Origin: Alentia gelatinosa | Taxonomy: Eukaryota; Annelida; Polychaeta; Phyllodocida; Polynoidae | Assembly: GCA_950022655.1 (NCBI GenBank) | Contig: OX465579.1 | Location: forward strand, 51,377,950 to 51,441,949 | Reading direction: 5' to 3' | DNA length: 64,000 bases | Shown: piece after piece, positions 46,472-56,659 of the stretch | How positions within the stretch are numbered: position 1 is the first letter of the stretch | Layout of the letters: each line of letters starts with the position of its first letter | Translations under genes and position numbers: made by a program | Notes under the pieces: generated by a model | What the model was told of the DNA's origin: nothing | What the model saw: only the letters and a program-made list of their open reading frames with translations | Database searches by the model: none

Positions 46472-46964
46472 AATTTTTTCGAGAATCAGTAAAGATATAT
46501 AAACTAATTTAAAAACTAACATGAATTATATTAGATTTACATGTAAACAATATGTCCTTCGCTGATTCTTTACATTTATACACTTTGTTTACATTTTGCA
46601 GGCTTGCTTTCACTACGGTGGCGGATAGTAAAACCACTGGCTCTAAGTATCCATATAACATTGGTTCTAACGCTTTTTATAGTGATTCTTTCAGTAATTC
46701 GTTGTTATTTCGTAGTTCACGCATGCATTCTGCTTTTCCATGTTCTACATGCCTCCGTTAATGTTAACTCGCCGATAAATCTTCGAATTTGGTGAGTATT
46801 TCTGATCAAAATATCTCTTAACAGATTCCATTCAGACACACTAACCATGTCTTTCTACATTATTAGCGATTGTATACTTTTTAAACGAATACAATAAAAC
46901 TAGGCAGATCATGATATAAGGCTAATAATTATTGCAAACAGGCCAAAAATAAAGGGCTAGTCTA
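46472..46964. other. No gene seen
   Basis: AT-rich sequence after the tRNA-like head. It could be a SINE body for the first 100-200 bases, but there is no second copy in the window to test this. Confidence 0.3.
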
Positions 46965-47719
46965 AAAGCCGGCCCCCACTTACCACGATGGTCTACGACA
47001 TACTTCCCGATAGCTACGATTTGAAATGGCCAAATCGTGACTTATCGGGAGGTCCCCGATAGTTTAAAATCGTGGACATAATTTGAAATCGTAGAGCGTA
47101 GAAATGCCTTTGGAGGACCAAAAACATAAACCATGGTCACGATTGCCTCACGATTCAATCGGTGTACCAATTTAGATCTCAGGCAGAGTTTTAATATTGA
47201 AATATATTATAATTTTAGAAATATTTAATGAATCTGAATATTCTTTTAGAGGTATTTACAACATATTATGATATTATTTTCCAGACACTAAAACAATCAA
47301 ATTGAAGAATATAACTGTGATAGAATCATAATTCTGTTATGAAACTATTATTTTCAGACACTTAGACTTCCTCAAATAATATCAGATTTACAGCGATTAT
47401 ACATCTATATGCGCCCTACCTAATTCAAGAATTTCATTATTTTCCGTTAAGTATTTCACCCGAATGAGATATTTTCCCGATAAATCACACACAATACCCT
47501 ACGACAGGCTACGAAAATTCCAACGTGTTGGATTTAATCGGGACCTCTACGATTGACGTTTTCTATCGCAGCCTATCGTGAGGTATCGCAGACGGCATCG
47601 CAGAAACCTGTTCCACCTACCACGATTTTTGCTTACCTCACAATATAATCGGTATGGTGTCGGGAAGGCAGTCGTAAGGCCTATCGGGACCAGAATCGTG
47701 GTAGGTGGGGGTCCCCTCT
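46965..47719. mobile_element. Long TA-flanked MITE, subfamily 2, copy 2
   Basis: TA at 46963-46964 and 47720-47721. Terminal region GGCCCCCACTTACCACGATG is matched at the right end by the complement of ACCCCCACCTACCACGATTC. The AT-rich core (47225-47470) aligns with the core of 22350-22920. No transposase. Confidence 0.75.
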
Positions 47720-47721
47720 TA

Positions 47722-49124
47722 AAGAGAAATATCCTTTTCTCTTTACTAATTAATTCAGGAGAATCCGTCATGTGACTCCATTAGTTTCATAACCACCTGG
47801 GAATATCAGAAGGATGCTCATTATCTTTAGAGCAAATCATGCTTCTTGTGGTAAATTGTGATTAATGTGAGTTATTAACCATGCCAATGATATCCTGTTA
47901 TATCTATTGGTAACATAGCCCTTTCCCTAATTAGTCTAGTGGCCAGAGAGGTATGTTATACCTTGCTTCGTCATCCATAAAATGCATGTGTTTCATTTTC
48001 TGAATCTTTTTAATTCATATCTTCCAGATACAAATCTTTGATAACTAGACAAATTTGGTTGTATAAGGATGAAGCAAATGATGTACACATGTAAGATTGG
48101 TTTAAAAAGGGGTTTGGTTTTTTTCTCTCGAAATTTCTTTACGGGCAGAAAATGAATTTATGCATGTAACAAGATCTGTTTAAAAATCAGCTATCGTAAT
48201 TGTAAGGGTCACCGATAAACCACAGCCCTTATAGGAAGAGAAGGAACCAGTGCCTTGGAAAGCTCGATGGGTCAATGCTCCCACACTGTGGCCACACATT
48301 TAGCAAACGTGTCTGAATAGGGTCAATTGCAGAATGTGTCTTTTTATATTAGACTGAAAAAATGACTTACATAGACCGGGGTATGGGTCAAGTCCATGGA
48401 GAAATTCCATACTACAAATGTCTGATGATATAATTTTCAGAGAAACCTGTCTGAAATAGCGGGCTCTAATGTCGCTTATTGGTGAATTCCACAATAAGAA
48501 AAACCCAATCTATAGCTATTGTTGGTATTAAATCATTAAGATGCCTGGCTGAAGAATAGGGGTAAAGTACTACAATGTGATCCGTTATCAAGGTACTTAT
48601 GTTCTAAAAACAGAGACATAACCAACACATTGGGAATAACCTTGACATTTAGAAATGAAAACTTTTCTTTGATAATGATATATGAAAGCCCTTATAATAG
48701 GTCAGGGAATAACGAAAAATGGACAGAGTTGTATCGCTATGTACGCCAACATGTGACAGCACATCCTTTATCAATCTTAGTGTTTTACATGCGCTCTTTT
48801 CTGATTTACATTTGAACGTAGTTTGATGACAAACATGTACATTACTAATGCTCATTGGAGTTTACTCAAATACAATTACACCTTGAAGAGGATAGAGACA
48901 TGATATCAACGGCACTGCTGTCAATGAGTGTAGTAAGGTGATATGAAACGCTAGGACGAAGAGACGATGTACGGACGTCCCCAACCGATAGAATATCTAT
49001 TGATGCTGTATCTAGGTGTCAAACGGTTTTGCGAATCTTACCTTACTGCTGTTCATATTTGTTCGGACCAGCTGATGGTCTCCTGACCTGACAGCTGACA
49101 TTGGCTCAATTAATTCTGTTCGTA
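47722..49124. other. No gene seen
   Basis: AT-rich DNA, short ORFs only, no termini or RNA gene recognised. Confidence 0.4.
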
Positions 49125-49345
49125 CACAGTGCGAAGAATCCTAATTTACATATGTATACGTCCGGCGTATATAGCTATGATTTTTCGTTAATAGGTTAGT
49201 CCTATTTTCTATCGTGTATACGCCTCATCTATAGATGTATATAAGTGTACATGTTGCAGTCATATATTAACCTGATTCTGTTGTATCTACACCACTATCC
49301 AATGATTCTGACCTATGTACCTAGGGGACACCACTGTTGTTTTTA
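49125..49345. repeat. Second fragment of the TATACGCC-rich repeat family
   Basis: CACAGTGCGAAGAATCC, atttacatatgtatacg, gtgtatacgcctcatctata, ccactatccaatgattctga and aggggacaccactgtt follow the order seen at 13197-13440 and 39494-39740. Confidence 0.65.
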
Positions 49346-49781
49346 TTTCATTTGCCTTTAGTTATCAAAGTCTGTAGTATATAATTTTAAGATACAATGT
49401 TATATTATAAATTTTAATTATAAAATCTTTCTAAAACCCTAAGTAGGTGGGTGGGGGGTTCTTTAGGAAGTAGTCAGTGGTCCGAAATTGAAAGGGAGGG
49501 GGGCAGGGTGGTGGGGGCAGAGTGGTACAACCTCGTTTTAATTCTTAGCAGTATACAGACATGCCTATAGGCCAAACACATATGATTTATATACGACTTG
49601 CATATACATGTATATGTCACACACAGAATATTTCTTCTCATATATGCTTCGCAGCAAATACAGCCATTATGCTTCCGTATACAGGGAAGAACACATTTGT
49701 ATACGCCACATACGCTGGCATGAAATGTGGACGTATATATATAAAAACATGAAACTATACAGATACATGCATTTACGCGGT

Positions 49782-49784
<3 letters not shown>

Positions 49785-49825
<41 letters not shown>
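49785..49825. repeat. (TA)n tract at the distal end of YR element 2
   Basis: About 20 AT units abut the B repeat. A matching (TA)n tract lies at the other end of the element (54523-54562). Confidence 0.95.
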
Positions 49826-49829
<4 letters not shown>

Positions 49830-49965
49830 TTATACGCTTAAACTTATTATAATGATAACTATATATATATATGTGATATTATAATATATATATGATAATA
49901 ATGAAATACAAGATGACTGCGAGGTTTGGGCGTATGAGTGTATTTATTAGAGAACACCAGTCACC
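49825..49965 (-). repeat. Split direct repeat B, distal copy (B2)
   Basis: 141 bp, aaatattatacgcttaaact to gaacaccagtcacc, identical by eye to 50119-50259 (offset 294). Confidence 0.92.
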
Positions 49966-49970
49966 ATAAA

Positions 49971-50118
49971 AAAAATTTACAGGTGAATGGGACCGGTGAG
50001 AGGTGTATATTTGCCACCTGTATGTGGTGGAGCCACCCGTACGGTGTAGTACATCTGGTGCCGGGAGGTGGCGGTATTATATTTATAGTAGAATACCTTG
50101 GTGTTGTATTCTTTCCAT
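49971..50118 (-). repeat. Split direct repeat A, internal copy (A2)
   Basis: About 148 bp from aaatttacaggtgaatggg to gtattctttccat, identical by eye to 54377-54525. It contains a short open frame that is also present in the other copy. There is no sign that it is a gene. Confidence 0.92.
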
Positions 50119-50259
50119 AAATATTATACGCTTAAACTTATTATAATGATAACTATATATATATATGTGATATTATAATATATATATGATAATAATGAAA
50201 TACAAGATGACTGCGAGGTTTGGGCGTATGAGTGTATTTATTAGAGAACACCAGTCACC
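50119..50259 (-). repeat. Split direct repeat B, proximal copy (B1)
   Basis: Lies between the recombinase stop and the internal A repeat. Identical to 49825-49965. Confidence 0.92.
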
Positions 50260-50295
50260 CAAAACGCCCAAACCAAGAAAAGAAAAATAAAGCAG

Positions 50296-51243
50296 TCAAG
50301 AATAAACTAATCTAACAATAGATTTGTCTAAACTAATTTTAGACTCTATAGACCTATCTAAGTATAATAGAACAGATAGACTTTTCCAATCACCCACATT
50401 TTTTATTTCCGTTAATGAAAACCCTGCTTCAAATAATGCAGTGGCTCCACCTCTACGGAGAGAATGAGTTGTGGTTGATGGAATACCTACTAGTTTACAG
50501 TGATGTTTCAATTTATTGAGGAACCAATTATAAGAACCTCTAACCAACATCGAACCTTTATAAAATGATATTAATTGAGATGAGATATTTGGGTAATTTG
50601 TAAGAGAGACAAGTTTTGATACATAATAATATACACAAAATGGAGATCCCAATATTTTTGAAAAGGGTAAGGTAAAAACTCTTTCGTTATACTGGATGGT
50701 TTTTGATCTTCTAATATGAATTAACAGAATGTCAGATTCAAATTCAATATCTGAAACCTTAATTGAAAATTCTAATTCTACTAAATTTGACTTACGTAAT
50801 AAGCCTCTAAATCCTAATATTAGACAAGTCCAAAACGCTAAATCTTCATGAAAAGATAAATTCAAACTGTGAAAAATCATTTTCATATCTGAAATAGTGA
50901 TAGGTCTAGCTTGGACAACAATATTACCAATAGTACGTTTTACACCTAGTAATACTCTACGAATACCATGAGTATCTGGAAATATATAGTCATGAACCTC
51001 ATGTAAAACCTTAATGGCAGACAAATAATTAGAAATAGATACAAATTTAAATTTTTCTGCCATAAAAGTGATATATAACATTATTGTTTTTTCATTAGAT
51101 GGTAATGGACATAATCCGAATTCTTCACAAAATTTGAAAAAATGCTTCCATTGACATCTTCTGGTCCTTGCGGAATTGTCAGAGAGCCATGCCTCTTGAT
51201 AATAAGATAATTTGGAATTCAGCTCATCGACTGAAAACAACAA
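50296..51243 (-). CDS. Tyrosine recombinase of YR element 2
   Basis: A 315-codon frame. The N-terminal SAM-like helices include ARTRRCQWKHFFKFCEEFGL. The first catalytic Arg is in LGFRGLLRKSNLVE (about 50790-50830), the HxxR box is HSLRRGGATALFEAG (about 50430-50478), followed by VGDWKS and the nucleophile Tyr in LLYLDRS near 50360. Length and motif order fit DIRS/Ngaro recombinases. The frame opens after a TAA at about 51262 and has no ATG before codon 55, which already lies inside the N-terminal domain. Expression from a TTG (51243), by -1 frameshift from the overlapping end of pol (51219-51243), or by splicing are all possible. No canonical slippery heptamer is visible in the overlap. Confidence 0.92.
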   Translation of the reverse strand: MLFSVDELNSKLSYYQEAWLSDNSARTRRCQWKHFFKFCEEFGLCPLPSNEKTIMLYITFMAEKFKFVSISNYLSAIKVLHEVHDYIFPDTHGIRRVLLGVKRTIGNIVVQARPITISDMKMIFHSLNLSFHEDLAFWTCLILGFRGLLRKSNLVELEFSIKVSDIEFESDILLIHIRRSKTIQYNERVFTLPFSKILGSPFCVYYYVSKLVSLTNYPNISSQLISFYKGSMLVRGSYNWFLNKLKHHCKLVGIPSTTTHSLRRGGATALFEAGFSLTEIKNVGDWKSLSVLLYLDRSIESKISLDKSIVRLVYS

Positions 51244-53213
51244 AGGTGATGAATAAGATTAACATCAATGTTACACCTACGATTTGGTGAGAAATAACGT
51301 GATAAATAATCAGGTATGGTGTTCTCATGAGTTGAGATATGTGATGATACTACATGGAAGTTACAGATAAACGATAACCAAAATAATTCACGTATCCAAC
51401 GCATTGTACCGATTGATCTGCTACGACCTGTATTGATCGCAGTAACGACTTGGGTATTATCAGAAAAAATTCTGATTTTACATCCTGACCATAGATAGCC
51501 CCAACGTTGTGCTGCACAAATAATGGGCCATAATTCTCTTACATTTATATCCATGGAATCTTCAAATTCCATGGGTGGTTCATAAAAATGATGATTCTTA
51601 ACATAATTGGGAAAAATAAAGGAGGAGTCCCATACTCCTATCAACCAATCTGAACCAAATACGGCGCCAAAACCTGTCATTGATGAGTCCGCCGAGAAAA
51701 ACAATTCTTCTCTAGATATAATAGCTTTTTTGCCATTAAATATCTTACAAAGATTCACCCACCAGGATAAATCGTCCTTCATCCAATTCGGAAGGAGATG
51801 TGGACCAGATGAGTCTCTTATATGTCTAGAAAAGTTGATAATGCGACGAGAAAAGGTTCGTCCACCTCTGACTACTGTGCTACAATGTGATAAAACACCA
51901 CAAAGTATCTCAATTTCCTTAAAACTAGTCGTCTTCTTGATAAAAAATTCATTAACAATTTTTATCAATTTTCTTAATTTATGGATGGGCAGGGAAAGTG
52001 TCATATCTACGCTGTTTATACAAATTCCTAAATAAACAATACGTTGTGTTGGAGATATCACTTTCTTCCATGATACTGAAAATCCTAATGATCTTATCAG
52101 TGCAATAAGTGCTAACAATGCCGTATTACAACTGAAATACGTATCAGATACCACAAGAAAATCGTCTAAATAACCATAGATTCCATCATAACCTAATCTG
52201 TGCATACAACGAATAATAAATTCTGTTATTCTTGTAAAAATAAAAGGCGCACATTTTAATCCAAAAACCAAAGAGTTAGAGTGATAGTAAGAAGTAGATC
52301 CGTTTAGATCCCATCGAAAACCTTGATATTTCCTATGTTGGGGATATACTGGGATGGCCCTGTATGCATCCTTGATATCCAAAACCGCAAAATAACAATT
52401 TTTAACCATATCATCAGTAATTTCGTCTAATTTTAAATAAGAGAATTTTGTACAGGTTGATGACATGAAATTGTTAATGCTAAAGTTTAGGGGTCTTTTA
52501 CAATCAGTGATAGGCCTAATCGTACCCGTTTCTTTCTTGACTACTGCCCCTATCGCATGAATACACTGTGGTTTGGTATTTACTTTACTTATATGACCTG
52601 ACTCCAATTCTGATCTAACAATTGTATCCATTTGAGTTTTAAATTCTGAGTCCATAATACTATTGTAATTAAAGGCATCATACTCTCCAGAGAAACTATT
52701 GTTGACAATTTTGAACCCATTCATTATTCCTTCAAAAATATAATCAGCTTCCAAATCGATAGTATCGTATCCAAAACAATGGTCCCAGAATATACAAGGA
52801 TTCAATGTATAAGAAACGCCACCTAAAACATGATTGCCAGAACAGCTGGTCGAACAAGGGCGATTTACATAACCTCTGTTAATAACAGAGTCCTGATCTA
52901 CTGAGTACAAACTACTTGAACCAGCCGCATTGCTAACAACAGGTGGTAAATCTACAACATTAAGAGTATCTGGGTAACTATATAAAGTTATTTCTGCATT
53001 GCTAACAATCAGGCTATTAGCTCCCTCAACTTCAATGTCAATACTAACTTGTTCAGCCGAATCACTGATCTCAGAGACAATTTCAATATTTGTATCAGGA
53101 GTAACCACAGGAGGTAATTCATAATTCGCTTGAATAACAGATTCACAACCATTAACATGTAAAGGTGAAACAATTTCATATGGGATTCCAATTGTACAAT
53201 TATCACAATTTAG
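51219..53213 (-). CDS. Reverse transcriptase-RNase H of YR element 2
   Basis: The frame is open for 664 codons directly after the gag TGA. The first roughly 165 codons are linker-like, acidic and Ser-rich, and the first in-frame Met is at GIMNGFKIV. Thus no ATG serves the N-terminal part, and read-through from gag is the likely route. RT: fingers VVKKETGTIRPITDCKRP, palm DIKDAYRAIP, FGLKCAPFIFTRITEF, and catalytic YGYLDDFLVVSD (about 52158-52190). The post-RT connection is IEILCGVLSHCSTVVRGGR. RNase H acidic residues are in LFFSADSSMTGFGAV (about 51690), ELWPIICAAQRWG, IRIFSDNTQVVTAI and NTIPDYLSRYF (about 51300). It ends at a TGA overlapping the YR frame by about 25 bp. Confidence 0.92.
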   Translation of the reverse strand, partial: LNCDNCTIGIPYEIVSPLHVNGCESVIQANYELPPVVTPDTNIEIVSEISDSAEQVSIDIEVEGANSLIVSNAEITLYSYPDTLNVVDLPPVVSNAAGSSSLYSVDQDSVINRGYVNRPCSTSCSGNHVLGGVSYTLNPCIFWDHCFGYDTIDLEADYIFEGIMNGFKIVNNSFSGEYDAFNYNSIMDSEFKTQMDTIVRSELESGHISKVNTKPQCIHAIGAVVKKETGTIRPITDCKRPLNFSINNFMSSTCTKFSYLKLDEITDDMVKNCYFAVLDIKDAYRAIPVYPQHRKYQGFRWDLNGSTSYYHSNSLVFGLKCAPFIFTRITEFIIRCMHRLGYDGIYGYLDDFLVVSDTYFSCNTALLALIALIRSLGFSVSWKKVISPTQRIVYLGICINSVDMTLSLPIHKLRKLIKIVNEFFIKKTTSFKEIEILCGVLSHCSTVVRGGRTFSRRIINFSRHIRDSSGPHLLPNWMKDDLSWWVNLCKIFNGKKAIISREELFFSADSSMTGFGAVFGSDWLIGVWDSSFIFPNYVKNHHFYEPPMEFEDSMDINVRELWPIICAAQRWGYLWSGCKIRIFSDNTQVVTAINTGRSRSIGTMRWIRELFWLSFICNFHVVSSHISTHENTIPDYLSRYFSPNRRCNIDVNLIHHLCCFQSMS

Positions 53214-53222
53214 TCATTTTGA
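53208..53222 (-). promoter_or_regulatory. Putative stop-codon read-through site (TGA CTA) between gag and pol
   Basis: The minus strand reads GAC TCA AAA TGA CTA AAT TGT. The TGA (53214-53216) is the only stop between gag and pol, which share one frame. UGA followed by CUA is a known high-read-through context in metazoan and viral mRNAs. Read-through would add pol to the C-terminus of Gag. Confidence 0.65.
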
Positions 53223-54344
53223 GTCCGTTTTTGCGCTCTTTTTGTAGCATTTCAAAGCTGGATGAGTGCCTGAGCACTCAGCGCACTCATGCTTGTATTT
53301 GCAGTCATTAGTTGTACATTCTTTTTCATTGTATCGCCAGCATACTCCGAATGGTCGGTTCTCCTTCCCTTTGCGAGTCTTCGGGCGATTTTTTGGTTCA
53401 TTGAACTTAACATAGGCTACACATTTTTCAATATTTAAATATTTAGCCGCTAAATAGGCGTCACCATAAACAAAACTACCTGAGCCTAATAGTTCCGCTT
53501 TTTCTCTGCAAGCTAAGTCATAGTCAATAAGTGCTTGCGGTGTTAAGAAGGGCCTACGATCGCTTAGGAATGCAATATGTTCTGCATAATTAGTCACATC
53601 AATCCCTTGAGCGATCATCGATCGCATAAGGCTCATGCTTCCGCTAATAATCTGGTCCAAAGTTGGTTTTGATGTGTCACATGGAAGATGGTCTTCTAGA
53701 CAATATACCACACACTTACGTCTCTTCTCTGTCTTGCCTTGGCATGTGTGTACGTGCTCAACCGGTATACCCTGTATACCGGACCAAGAAGTTGTAGAGG
53801 CGCCATACACCGGAGATAATCGCACTTTGGGAACTGCACCACTGGACTTCGTGCATGGAGTTGTACTCTGAGAAGGAGTAGCCGTCGCTGTTACTGGAGG
53901 CACCGTTTGTTGGAATGTACTTGCTTCATTACGACCCTCTGTGCGGGTCGCCGGTACCTGGGTCGTGGGTCGTGTGCCGCCATCTTGTCCCACCATCATG
54001 AGCCTGATTTCCGCCATCATTTTTGTCAAATTAGACATTTCAGAACGAAGAGACTGTACCTCCAGACGATATCCGCGATTTTCATGTATTAAACGGTCAA
54101 TTGCCCCGGCGTCGCTCTTAGGTAATTGATCCCTTGAACTGCCGCCACCGGTAGCGCCTTCCTCGTCATGGTCTTGCAAAGTATCCGGGCCTTCGGATAA
54201 CTCTTTTAAACTTCTGTTTAAGTCATCTAAAGTTTGTGAAACTCCTGGACATTTTGGACAAATCTTCGTAGTACGCCCATCGTACTTGTATTGGCATATG
54301 CCACATACAACGAACACCAGAAATGCAACCCAAGGGAAGCGCAT
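53214..54344 (-). CDS. Gag-like protein of YR element 2
   Basis: A 376-aa ORF with ATG at 54344 just inside the A1 repeat. The N-terminus is hydrophobic (RFPWVAFLVFVV) and runs into CGIC-x11-CPKC, a zinc-ribbon arrangement. Residues 40-115 are acidic and contain a short coiled-coil-like stretch (YRLEVQSLRSEMSNLTKMMA). 125-185 is Thr/Ser/Pro-rich. 190-300 is a helical, capsid-like domain. The C-terminus (about residues 335-370) has two zinc-finger-like modules, C-x7-C-x4-C-x3-H and C-x2-C-x3-H-x4-C, followed by a Lys-rich tail, as expected for an RNA-binding nucleocapsid. The ORF ends in TGA CTA in frame with pol. The N-terminal ribbon is not seen in Gag of element 1. Confidence 0.82.
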   Translation of the reverse strand: MRFPWVAFLVFVVCGICQYKYDGRTTKICPKCPGVSQTLDDLNRSLKELSEGPDTLQDHDEEGATGGGSSRDQLPKSDAGAIDRLIHENRGYRLEVQSLRSEMSNLTKMMAEIRLMMVGQDGGTRPTTQVPATRTEGRNEASTFQQTVPPVTATATPSQSTTPCTKSSGAVPKVRLSPVYGASTTSWSGIQGIPVEHVHTCQGKTEKRRKCVVYCLEDHLPCDTSKPTLDQIISGSMSLMRSMIAQGIDVTNYAEHIAFLSDRRPFLTPQALIDYDLACREKAELLGSGSFVYGDAYLAAKYLNIEKCVAYVKFNEPKNRPKTRKGKENRPFGVCWRYNEKECTTNDCKYKHECAECSGTHPALKCYKKSAKTDSK

Positions 54345-54376
54345 TCTGACAAGCTGAAGCGTACGTGTTCACAGGT

Positions 54377-54521
54377 AAAAAATTTACAGGTGAATGGGAC
54401 CGGTGAGAGGTGTATATTTGCCACCTGTATGTGGTGGAGCCACCCGTACGGTGTAGTACATCTGGTGCCGGGAGGTGGCGGTATTATATTTATAGTAGAA
54501 TACCTTGGTGTTGTATTCTTT

Positions 54522-54525
<4 letters not shown>
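54377..54525 (-). repeat. Split direct repeat A, 5' copy (A1)
   Basis: Proximal repeat upstream of gag on the coding strand. Matches 49971-50118 throughout. Confidence 0.92.

Positions 54526-54562
<37 letters not shown>
54523..54562. repeat. (TA)n tract at the 5' end of YR element 2
   Basis: About 19 AT units directly abut A1. With the tract at 49785-49825 it suggests insertion within one microsatellite. Confidence 0.95.
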
Positions 54563-54565
<3 letters not shown>

Positions 54566-55947
54566 CAGTGATACTATAATCTCTGTATGATTACTTTATC
54601 GTTGAGTTTATTTAACATTTGTGTCCAATTAACATCAGTTCACTCACAGTCAGTATAAACATTATGTACTATACTGCTTTTACCCAATTCTAATTGAGTC
54701 AGTGATCCCAGGACCTCGGTTGCTTGTGTGGGATTATAGTGTGGGCTATAGATAGTGTTATGACCATATGGACAAGGTAGACCTCTTTTGGTTTTGGTGG
54801 AATTGGCGGGATGGGGCTGGGCAGAATGGGTGGGATGCGGTCAAAGCAGTGCCTGCAGAGTGTACTGGGTGGTGTTATGGCGAAGCAGGTGGGATCAGGG
54901 TCATGGCTGAGTAGGTAGGTTGGACACGATAAGCTTATAGCTCATTGGGCAGAGTGGATGACCTGATGCTATGTTGGGACGGTGACAAGATAGAATGGGC
55001 AGGATAGGGTCATGGCTGAGCTGGCAGAGTGCACAGGCTGGTGCTATGACAGTGTATAAAATGTTTGGTAGTTTGATTGTATGGGGTTTCGGACATGGTA
55101 AGGCGGGGGAGGGGATGGGGTACTTATGCTATATGGAGTTAAGGTGCAGTGATTAGGATAGGGGTATGGCGGAGTTATGTCAAAGTATATCGGTAGGACT
55201 GGCTGCTGTTACGGCAGAGTGTGCTGGTTTGGCTGAGTACGGTTATTTAAGAATGGGCGGATTGGTTTTTCTTTTGCTGAATCAACGGGCTGCATTTGGT
55301 GGGGTTATGTTTTGGTGGGCTGGGTGGGCAGGATGGGCTTAAGGCGGTGTGGGCGAGGCCGGGGACACAGACAACGGTACGACCAGCTGTCAGCTGCCCA
55401 GGGCGGGGGGCGATGAGTCAGGGGACAGGGGCCTCACCAAACACCACTACATCAGCCGGCTGTCGAGCGCTGTATGAATATAGGTGGCGGGTTGGGAGGG
55501 CCCCGCCGTCCGGTGCTAAACCCGGCCAGATGACCGTCAGGACAGGCCGCTCCGGGAAGCCAGCCAGCCACCCGTGAGCCGTGAACCCCCTGTCCGTCGG
55601 ACTCCCTCCCTCCCTCGGACCGCCGTCCCCTTCACATATATATACCCCACTTTATCCAGCACGGCCCCTGTGCTCCACGGACAGCTCCCGAAATCCACCC
55701 AGCGCGCCTGACGGCCAGGATTTACACTGTTGCTTTATGGAGGCTGTTATTGATAGAGAAACACACGCGTCTTAATTCTCCACTCCCATGCATTCCTCCC
55801 GCTCTACACCCCTCTTTGAATGGTGAAGACGAGGGCCCGGTTCTCATCCGCTAAACGTGTCAGACTGTCGGCAGTGGCGATAGCGGCGATGTTTCACGGG
55901 ACGGAGATAAAGTCAATCAATTAACGGCCAGAGGCCTCCTAGCGGGG

Positions 55948-55950
<3 letters not shown>
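54563..55950. other. No gene seen; G-rich imperfect minisatellite and GC-rich patch
   Basis: 54780-55060 repeats cagaRtgggYgggat, gggtcatggctgag and gtgctatg words irregularly (roughly 60-110 bp spacing). 55300-55720 is GC-rich with CpGs. No coding motif recognised. Confidence 0.45.

Positions 55951-56017
<67 letters not shown>
55951..56017. repeat. (GA)n microsatellite
   Basis: About 33 uninterrupted GA units. Confidence 0.97.
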
Positions 56018-56020
<3 letters not shown>

Positions 56021-56659
56021 AGGTGCTATACCCATTGTTCCATTGGCGACTCCATCTTAGATTGTATCTGGCTGGTAATTGGATAACCTACACGAATACA
56101 TTAATCATTGGGGAGACAAACGTCATGATTGCACAACGCAGACGGGATAATGCTAGATGAATTATTCACGATATTAAGGAATATTTACGATATCATTGTT
56201 TTTATCAAGAAATGATGGGTCAATAAAAACAAATAATGAACGCCCTTCTGCCACTGACCCCCGACTGTGAACCTTCAAGGAGTTAAACATCACACGGGTA
56301 GATTGATTACGCAACACATGACTGCCGTTTTAAGATATTTCATCCTCTTATGTGGTCGAATTTCTACATAAAAACGCTGTATTATACTACAGCCATAAGT
56401 GTAATACGTATTTTAGGAATGCAAATATAAAATGCAATAGCAATCATTGTTTACAAAAAAAGTACATGCCAGTACATTTCAGTACATAATCTGAGATCTT
56501 AAGGAGCGATATACCGGTACTGTAACGAGACCTTAGGAATAGGTATGAGACAAGAACTTACATAGAGTGTGTAATGTTTCATATGTTGTAAATACTCTGA
56601 TAAGAGAGAAAGACGGTTGTGAAATCAATTACAATTTACAATTATTTACAATGCTGTTT
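56018..56659. other. No gene seen
   Basis: AT-rich noncoding DNA. Confidence 0.4.

Larger units (their letters stand above)
49825..54525 (-). mobile_element. YR retrotransposon 2 (Ngaro/PAT-like), apparently intact
   Basis: On the minus strand the order is A1 (54525-54377), gag, RT-RNase H, YR, B1 (50259-50119), A2 (50118-49971), B2 (49965-49825). This is the complete A1-ORFs-B1-A2-B2 split-direct-repeat structure. Both A copies and both B copies look identical by eye, so the insertion is recent. The ORFs have no damage apart from the gag/pol TGA and the pol/YR frame change. The coding part is AT-rich, in contrast to YR element 1, and protein similarity between the two is limited to domain motifs, so they are different families. 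The element sits inside a (TA)n microsatellite. Confidence 0.93.
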
